Below are positions 5,327 through 9,725 of a DNA stretch of 9,725 bases, piece by piece. Where the stretch lies: assembly GCA_903959115.1 (NCBI GenBank), contig CAJBVU010000337.1, forward strand, positions 1 through 9,725, in the 5' to 3' direction. A model generated the notes under the pieces. The model was not told the origin of the DNA. It was given only the letters and a program-made list of their open reading frames with translations, and did not search any database. Origin of the DNA: an uncultured Bacteroidota bacterium. GTDB lineage: Bacteria; Bacteroidota; Bacteroidia; NS11-12g; UBA955. A program made the translations under genes and the position numbers. Position 1 is the first letter of the stretch. Each line of letters starts with the position of its first letter.

Positions 5327-8300
5327 ATGAAACGCATCATCACCGCGTTGGGTATGGTTTTCTTAATGAAATCGGCCATCGCCCAAACCAAAGGAAGTTG
5401 GCAGCAAGAGGTCAATTACACCATCAAGGTTACCCTGGACGACCAGCTGCACATGCTTCGTGGTTCTGAAGAGGTTGTGTATACGAACAATTCCCCGGCT
5501 ACACTCAATTCATTGTATATTCACCTATGGCCGAACGCTTACAAGAATAAAAATACTGCACTAGCCAAGCAATTGATGATGTCGGGCAAAGACTATTTGT
5601 TTCGAAATGATCCAGAATATCAGGGTTTTATCGATTCGTTGGACTTCAAGGCCGATGGGACATCTGTAAAGTTGACGTACGATGCAAAGCACATAGATAT
5701 CGCCGTGCTAACATTAAATAAGCCTTTGGCGCCGGGAGAAAAAGTGGTGATTACTACGCCGTTTCGGGTGAAATTGCCTTCAGGCGAGGTGTCGCGCATG
5801 GGTCACATCGGACAAACGTATCAAATCACGCAGTGGTATCCAAAACCTGCGGTCTACGATGAAAAAGGATGGCATCCAATGCCGTATTTAAACCAAGGGG
5901 AGTTTTATTCAGAATATGGAAGCTTCGACGTAAGTATCACATTGCCAGAAGATTATACGGTAGGTTCAACGGGCGATTTACAGACGGAGCGTGAAATCAA
6001 GCGGTTGAATTTACTGGCCGAATACAATGGGGTGACCAGTTTAAAGCCCAACCAAAGTTCTGGGGTCGCCGGTGGCAAACCTGAGCCTTCCACCGAGGGA
6101 AAATCGGAGCCAGTGTATCCGTTTCAGGAAAATTTGGATAAGGAGCTTATCCCTGCGGGTATGTATCGCGCGGCTGATATCCCCATCCGGAGGTCGGAAT
6201 TGGATTGGTCGAAAATTGATAAGTTCTACGCCAACAACAACCCCGACGGAAATCGGGATTCTTGGGTTGAGAAGCCTAAGGTCATGAAGACCATTCGTTA
6301 CACGCAATCGCGGGTGCATGATTTTGCTTGGTTTGCCGATAAAACGTTTCTCGTGTTGAAAGGCCAAGTTGTATTGCCTCGCAGTGGAAGAACGGTAACG
6401 ACTTGGGCAATGTATACCAAAGGTTCGGAGGAATTATGGAAGCCCCATGCGTTGGAGTATCTGCACGATGGTATTTTGAAATATTCGCAGTGGAATGGCG
6501 ATTATCCTTACAATCAGGTTACGGCGGTTGACGGGACCATCAGCGCGGGTGGCGGAATGGAGTACCCGAATGTGACGGTGATTGGCGGCGTATCGAATAA
6601 AGAATCGCTTGAAGTAGTGATTGTGCATGAGGTGGGACACAACTGGTTTTACGGTATTTTGGGTAGCAACGAGCGCGATTTTGGTTGGATGGACGAAGGG
6701 TTGAATACCCTAAATGAGATGCGTTATGTGGCGTCGAAGTACCCAACGAATACGCGTTTGAGTGATATGGTTAAGGGTTTGGCAAAGAAATTGGGCATGA
6801 TGGGATTGTCGCACAAAGACGAAGGCGATTTGATGTATCGATGCATGGCTTCTTTTGGCGTGGATCAACCCATACAAACTTTGTCGACGGATTTCTCTTC
6901 AGCCAATTACGGCGGGGTGATGTATCAAAAAACGGGATTGGTATTTCATTATTTGAAGGCCTATTTGGGCGATTCAATGTTTGATGTATGCATGCAAGCG
7001 TATTTTGAACGTTGGAAGTTTAGGCATCCGCAGCCTGAGGATTTTCGGGCGGTGATGGAGGCGGTGAGCAAGCAGGATTTGGGCTGGTTGTTCGATGATT
7101 TGATAGATTCAAGAAAGGTTGCTGATTTTAAATTGGTTGGCGTGAAGAAGTCTGGGGCTGGGATGGATGTGAAAGTGAGAAACGTGGGTTCAGTCAATGG
7201 CCCCATCGGTGTTCAATCCATTCGGAATGGCAAAGTGTGGGAGTCGGTTTGGATGTCGCCGGAAGAATTGAAAAAAGCGGGCGGTGTGGTAAAACTATCA
7301 ACCTTTACAGATACGGTGATGATTGATGCGGACAGGAACATCCCGGAGGTGAATCGCAACAACAATATGTGGACCAAGGGTGGTCGCGAATTCAAGTGGA
7401 AATTTGGCACGGGGAATGATTTGCCGAACGAGCGGAACCATTATTGGTTGCCGGCGGTGGGTTGGAATCAATACGATCGCATGATGTTGGGATTGGTGCT
7501 GCACAACACGAGTTTGCCTGCGCCGAAGTTGAGGTATTCGTTGGTGCCGATGTATTCTTTTGGAAGGAAGAATCTTTCGGGCCTGGGCGATATCAGCTAC
7601 AATCCCTTGGGTGGTAAGCGATACAAGAGTTTGCGGATTGGGGTGAGTGCGATGACGTTTCAATATGATGAAACCCAAACGGAAGGAATTTTTGCAAACA
7701 ATCCTCGACATCCGAGTTTTTCCGTGATCAAACCCTATGTGATTATGGAATTGGGTAATTCTAAACGCAGAAATGGATTTTCGAATTTCATCGAAGTAAC
7801 TGGGGTATTAGGTATTCAAAAAATGGGTTGGTTTGACCGAACTGAAAATTTAGGTTGTTTGCGCTTTAGTTATTTTGGGAAAAAGCGTGGACCAATTTCG
7901 GCTTTTGAATACAAAGCCAGTTTTGAGAGTGTGTCAAGGGGTAAAGTATATCCGGGGCAGGGCGGCTTTCACATCGGCGGTGAAACCACCGGCAGGATTC
8001 AAGCAGAGGCGAAGTATACTTGGAATTATATCGCCACTAAAAAGAAGTTAAGAAGCATCGAATTGCGCGGGTACTGGGGCACTGTGTTCGTTTTAGATGA
8101 TCTACGACATTTTAATATTGTGGATAGGTATGCTCACGACGAGAACATGTATTTGATGTTAAGCGGGGCCTCGGGTCAGCAGGATGTCTTTTACGATGAG
8201 TATTTTAGGGGGAGGAGTTCTGCTCCTATGAATGGCAATAACTCATTGCATGGACAGTATAATTATACCACCAACGGACAGCAGCGGATGAATAATATGG

Positions 8301-8707
8301 GTGGCATGGGAACGGCAACTTTTATGGGTAGTAACAGAAGTTTGACAGCCATTAACTTTTCTATGAGTTTGCCCAAATTGCCCTCAATGATTCGGATTTT
8401 TGCAGATTATTCGATGATGCCGACTGCGCGTAACTTATCTCCCGAACAGCTGGAACTCCCAACCAAGTTTTTTGATGCCGGTCTGATGATCCGTACGGGA
8501 TTTTTGCAGGTGAGTGTGCCGTTGTTTATGAACAATGATTTGTTGAAGACCTTGGGTGGTATTGAAGAAGTAGGCGGACCGGGCGGCGTGAAACAATATT
8601 TTTTGCCCACCTACAAGCAACAGTTGCAGCGCGGGATTCGCTTTAGTTTGAATATTCCGCTAAACTCCGGTTTGTTTTTGCGCAAATCGTTGTTGCCTTC
8701 GATCTAA
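5327..8707 (+). CDS. Secreted M1-family zinc metallopeptidase with beta-barrel-like C-terminus
   Basis: This 1126-residue protein starts with a signal peptide (MKRIITALGMVFLMKSAIA, cut before Gln21). An N-terminal beta domain of the M1 type follows, with YTIKVTLDDQLHMLRGSEEVVY at about 31-51. The gluzincin catalytic domain has the substrate-binding motif GGGMEYPN at 408-415 (Glu412) and the zinc site HEVGH at 434-438. The third ligand is Glu457, exactly 18 residues after the second His. A probable catalytic tyrosine is Tyr533. All key residues are present, so it should be an active aminopeptidase-like enzyme. Residues 600-690 form a beta-rich module ending in an Asp/Asn-rich turn (DADRNIPEVNRNNN). 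From about 700 to the end, alternating aromatic/polar strands and an end at KSLLPSI suggest an outer-membrane beta barrel that would anchor the enzyme. It starts 21 bp after pspC and may share that mRNA. Confidence 0.88.
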   Translation: MKRIITALGMVFLMKSAIAQTKGSWQQEVNYTIKVTLDDQLHMLRGSEEVVYTNNSPATLNSLYIHLWPNAYKNKNTALAKQLMMSGKDYLFRNDPEYQGFIDSLDFKADGTSVKLTYDAKHIDIAVLTLNKPLAPGEKVVITTPFRVKLPSGEVSRMGHIGQTYQITQWYPKPAVYDEKGWHPMPYLNQGEFYSEYGSFDVSITLPEDYTVGSTGDLQTEREIKRLNLLAEYNGVTSLKPNQSSGVAGGKPEPSTEGKSEPVYPFQENLDKELIPAGMYRAADIPIRRSELDWSKIDKFYANNNPDGNRDSWVEKPKVMKTIRYTQSRVHDFAWFADKTFLVLKGQVVLPRSGRTVTTWAMYTKGSEELWKPHALEYLHDGILKYSQWNGDYPYNQVTAVDGTISAGGGMEYPNVTVIGGVSNKESLEVVIVHEVGHNWFYGILGSNERDFGWMDEGLNTLNEMRYVASKYPTNTRLSDMVKGLAKKLGMMGLSHKDEGDLMYRCMASFGVDQPIQTLSTDFSSANYGGVMYQKTGLVFHYLKAYLGDSMFDVCMQAYFERWKFRHPQPEDFRAVMEAVSKQDLGWLFDDLIDSRKVADFKLVGVKKSGAGMDVKVRNVGSVNGPIGVQSIRNGKVWESVWMSPEELKKAGGVVKLSTFTDTVMIDADRNIPEVNRNNNMWTKGGREFKWKFGTGNDLPNERNHYWLPAVGWNQYDRMMLGLVLHNTSLPAPKLRYSLVPMYSFGRKNLSGLGDISYNPLGGKRYKSLRIGVSAMTFQYDETQTEGIFANNPRHPSFSVIKPYVIMELGNSKRRNGFSNFIEVTGVLGIQKMGWFDRTENLGCLRFSYFGKKRGPISAFEYKASFESVSRGKVYPGQGGFHIGGETTGRIQAEAKYTWNYIATKKKLRSIELRGYWGTVFVLDDLRHFNIVDRYAHDENMYLMLSGASGQQDVFYDEYFRGRSSAPMNGNNSLHGQYNYTTNGQQRMNNMGGMGTATFMGSNRSLTAINFSMSLPKLPSMIRIFADYSMMPTARNLSPEQLELPTKFFDAGLMIRTGFLQVSVPLFMNNDLLKTLGGIEEVGGPGGVKQYFLPTYKQQLQRGIRFSLNIPLNSGLFLRKSLLPSI

Positions 8708-8720
8708 ATCGACCCAATAA

Positions 8721-9314
8721 TCAGAGCAATGCGGCAGTGTTGATGGCGTCTTCAGGCCATCCGGGGGCATTTTCAATGGCTTGGATGATCGTTGTTGGAT
8801 CAGTAATTACGCTCCAGCAATCGCGGTGGTGTTCGCCCATGAATCGTTCTTCAACTACTTTGTTGAGCATCTGCAGGATGGGGTCGTAAAAGCCATCTAC
8901 ATTCACGATAATGATGGGGTGGGTGTGTTGCCCCAGTTGTTTAAGGGTGATGGCTTCGAACAATTCTTCAAAGGTGCCACAACCTCCGGGCAGGGCGATG
9001 ATGGCATCGGATTGCTCAATGAACTTTCGTTTGCGTTCATGCATGTCGGACACGATGTGCATGTTCTCCACTTCGGGGTGATCCCATTGTGCGGCTTTCA
9101 TGAAGGCCGGGATGATGCCAATGACATGGCCCCCATGTTGCATGGCGGTTGTGGCTACTTGTCCCATCAATCCGGTGCCTCCGCCGCCATACACGATGTG
9201 TATTCCGGCTTCGGCCAGTGTTTGTGAAAGCTGTTTTGCAGCATCGAAGTACTTCTGTGGAATTTGATTGCTTGATGCACAGTAAATGCATACGGTTTGG
9301 ATTGTTTTTTTCAT
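8721..9314 (-). CDS. LOG-family nucleoside 5'-monophosphate phosphoribohydrolase (TIGR00730-like)
   Basis: This 197-residue Rossmann-fold protein carries the hallmarks of the LOG family, formerly annotated as lysine decarboxylase. They are YGGGGTGLMG at 42-51, the basic MHERK at 91-95, and PGGCGTFEELFE at 109-120, containing the PGGxGTxxE signature. Known members hydrolyse nucleoside monophosphates such as cytokinin riboside 5'-monophosphate or AMP to free base and ribose 5-phosphate. In bacteria without plant partners the role is often nucleotide salvage or unknown. The length is normal for a complete enzyme without extra domains, and no export signal is present, so it is cytoplasmic. The ATG at 9314-9312 lies 4 nt after the CorA stop, so the two are co-transcribed and probably coupled. 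Its stop faces the peptidase stop across 13 bp, with no hairpin in the gap, so opposite transcripts may overlap. Confidence 0.93.
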   Translation of the reverse strand: MKKTIQTVCIYCASSNQIPQKYFDAAKQLSQTLAEAGIHIVYGGGGTGLMGQVATTAMQHGGHVIGIIPAFMKAAQWDHPEVENMHIVSDMHERKRKFIEQSDAIIALPGGCGTFEELFEAITLKQLGQHTHPIIIVNVDGFYDPILQMLNKVVEERFMGEHHRDCWSVITDPTTIIQAIENAPGWPEDAINTAALL

Positions 9315-9318
9315 GGGG

Positions 9319-9725
9319 TTACAGCCACTTTTTTCGTCGGAACCAGACGTAAATGAATATCACAATGCCCAACATCAAAGCCAAAACGCCCGGGTACCCC
9401 CATGGGCTGTCCAATTCTGGCATGTATTTGAAATTCATCCCATATACCCCAACCAAAAACGTTAAGGGTAAAAAGAAGGCCGAAAATACGGTGAGCACTT
9501 TCATGACTTCGTTGGTTTTTTGAGAGGATACGGACAAGTATACGGTGAGTAGGTTGTTTACGTCTTCTGTTAATTGATCAAAATATAATTCTACTTTGTT
9601 GTGTAAATCAAAGGCGTCTTGGAGATCTGCCGAGGGTTTGTGGTGCCCTTGTAGGCCGGTTAATACTTCGCGGGTGAGCAGTAGGAGTTTCCGACCGATG
9701 TTGCTTTGTCGCTTCAAGAAATACA
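9319..9725 (-). CDS. corA: CorA-type magnesium/divalent cation channel, C-terminal part
   Basis: About 135 codons at the C-terminal end of a CorA family protein; the start lies beyond the right edge. The visible part shows the long helical stalk (residues such as QDAFDLHNKVELYFDQL and TVYLSVSSQKTNEVMKVLTV). The first membrane helix is FSAFFLPLTFLVGVYGMNF, ending in the diagnostic GMN selectivity motif. A short periplasmic loop with acidic residues follows (MPELDSPWGYPG), then a second helix (ALMLGIVIFIYVWF) and a basic cytoplasmic tail RRKKWL. CorA pentamers carry Mg2+, and sometimes Co2+ or Ni2+, across the inner membrane; some relatives (ZntB) export zinc. The GMN motif and tail favour CorA. 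It is followed after 4 nt by the LOG gene. Intact in the visible region. Confidence 0.92.
   Translation of the reverse strand, partial: YFLKRQSNIGRKLLLLTREVLTGLQGHHKPSADLQDAFDLHNKVELYFDQLTEDVNNLLTVYLSVSSQKTNEVMKVLTVFSAFFLPLTFLVGVYGMNFKYMPELDSPWGYPGVLALMLGIVIFIYVWFRRKKWL

Noticed and set aside
7298..7711. 137-codon minus-strand open frame inside the M1 peptidase gene
   Set aside because: The peptidase reading frame is continuous and motif-supported. The antisense product is His/Arg-rich with no recognisable features.
8781..9227. 148-codon plus-strand open frame opposite the LOG gene
   Set aside because: The LOG motifs on the minus strand are decisive, and this frame is their complement.
1..9725. 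tRNA, rRNA, riboswitch, CRISPR array, insertion sequence or prophage remnants
   Set aside because: Nearly all bases are covered by motif-supported genes. The few intergenic gaps are 120 bp or less and show no cloverleaf, direct-repeat array, terminal inverted repeats or transposase.

Overview
The window looks like ordinary chromosomal DNA from a member of the Bacteroidota. The genus cannot be told from the sequence. Four things point there: promoters resembling the Bacteroidota TAnnTTTG -7 element; A-rich or almost absent leaders with few Shine-Dalgarno motifs; a PadR regulator overlapping a long PspC-domain membrane protein; and a 1126-residue secreted M1 peptidase with a beta-barrel-like C-terminus. 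The two signal peptides visible both end in AIA followed by Gln.

Layout: (1) 1-154, minus strand, the first 51 codons of a secreted protein that leaves the window. (2) 272-820, a cytoplasmic YceI-family protein, closed by a very strong intrinsic terminator at 842-879. (3) 892-2502, an AI-2E family permease followed after 3 nt by a Qnr/MfpA-like pentapeptide-repeat protein. (4) 2609-3198, a MazE/MazF toxin-antitoxin pair with repeat structure over its promoter. (5) 3276-5305, a PadR repressor with a clear inverted-repeat operator, overlapping by 4 bp a PspC-domain membrane protein. (6) 5327-8707, an M1 metallopeptidase with an intact zinc site, starting 21 bp after the PspC gene and possibly part of the same transcript. 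(7) 8721-9725, minus strand, a LOG-family phosphoribohydrolase preceded by the C-terminal part of a CorA-type magnesium channel, ending convergently 13 bp from the peptidase gene.

No RNA genes, insertion sequences, prophage genes or CRISPR arrays were seen. No clearly new system is evident. The parts most worth a second look are the pentapeptide protein with its 20-residue cysteine ladders beside a permease, the operator architectures at mazEF and padR, and the peptidase-barrel fusion. The strongest calls (M1 peptidase, MazEF, LOG, CorA, YceI, terminator) rest on family motifs read directly from the translation. Promoter calls are weaker and were made by eye.
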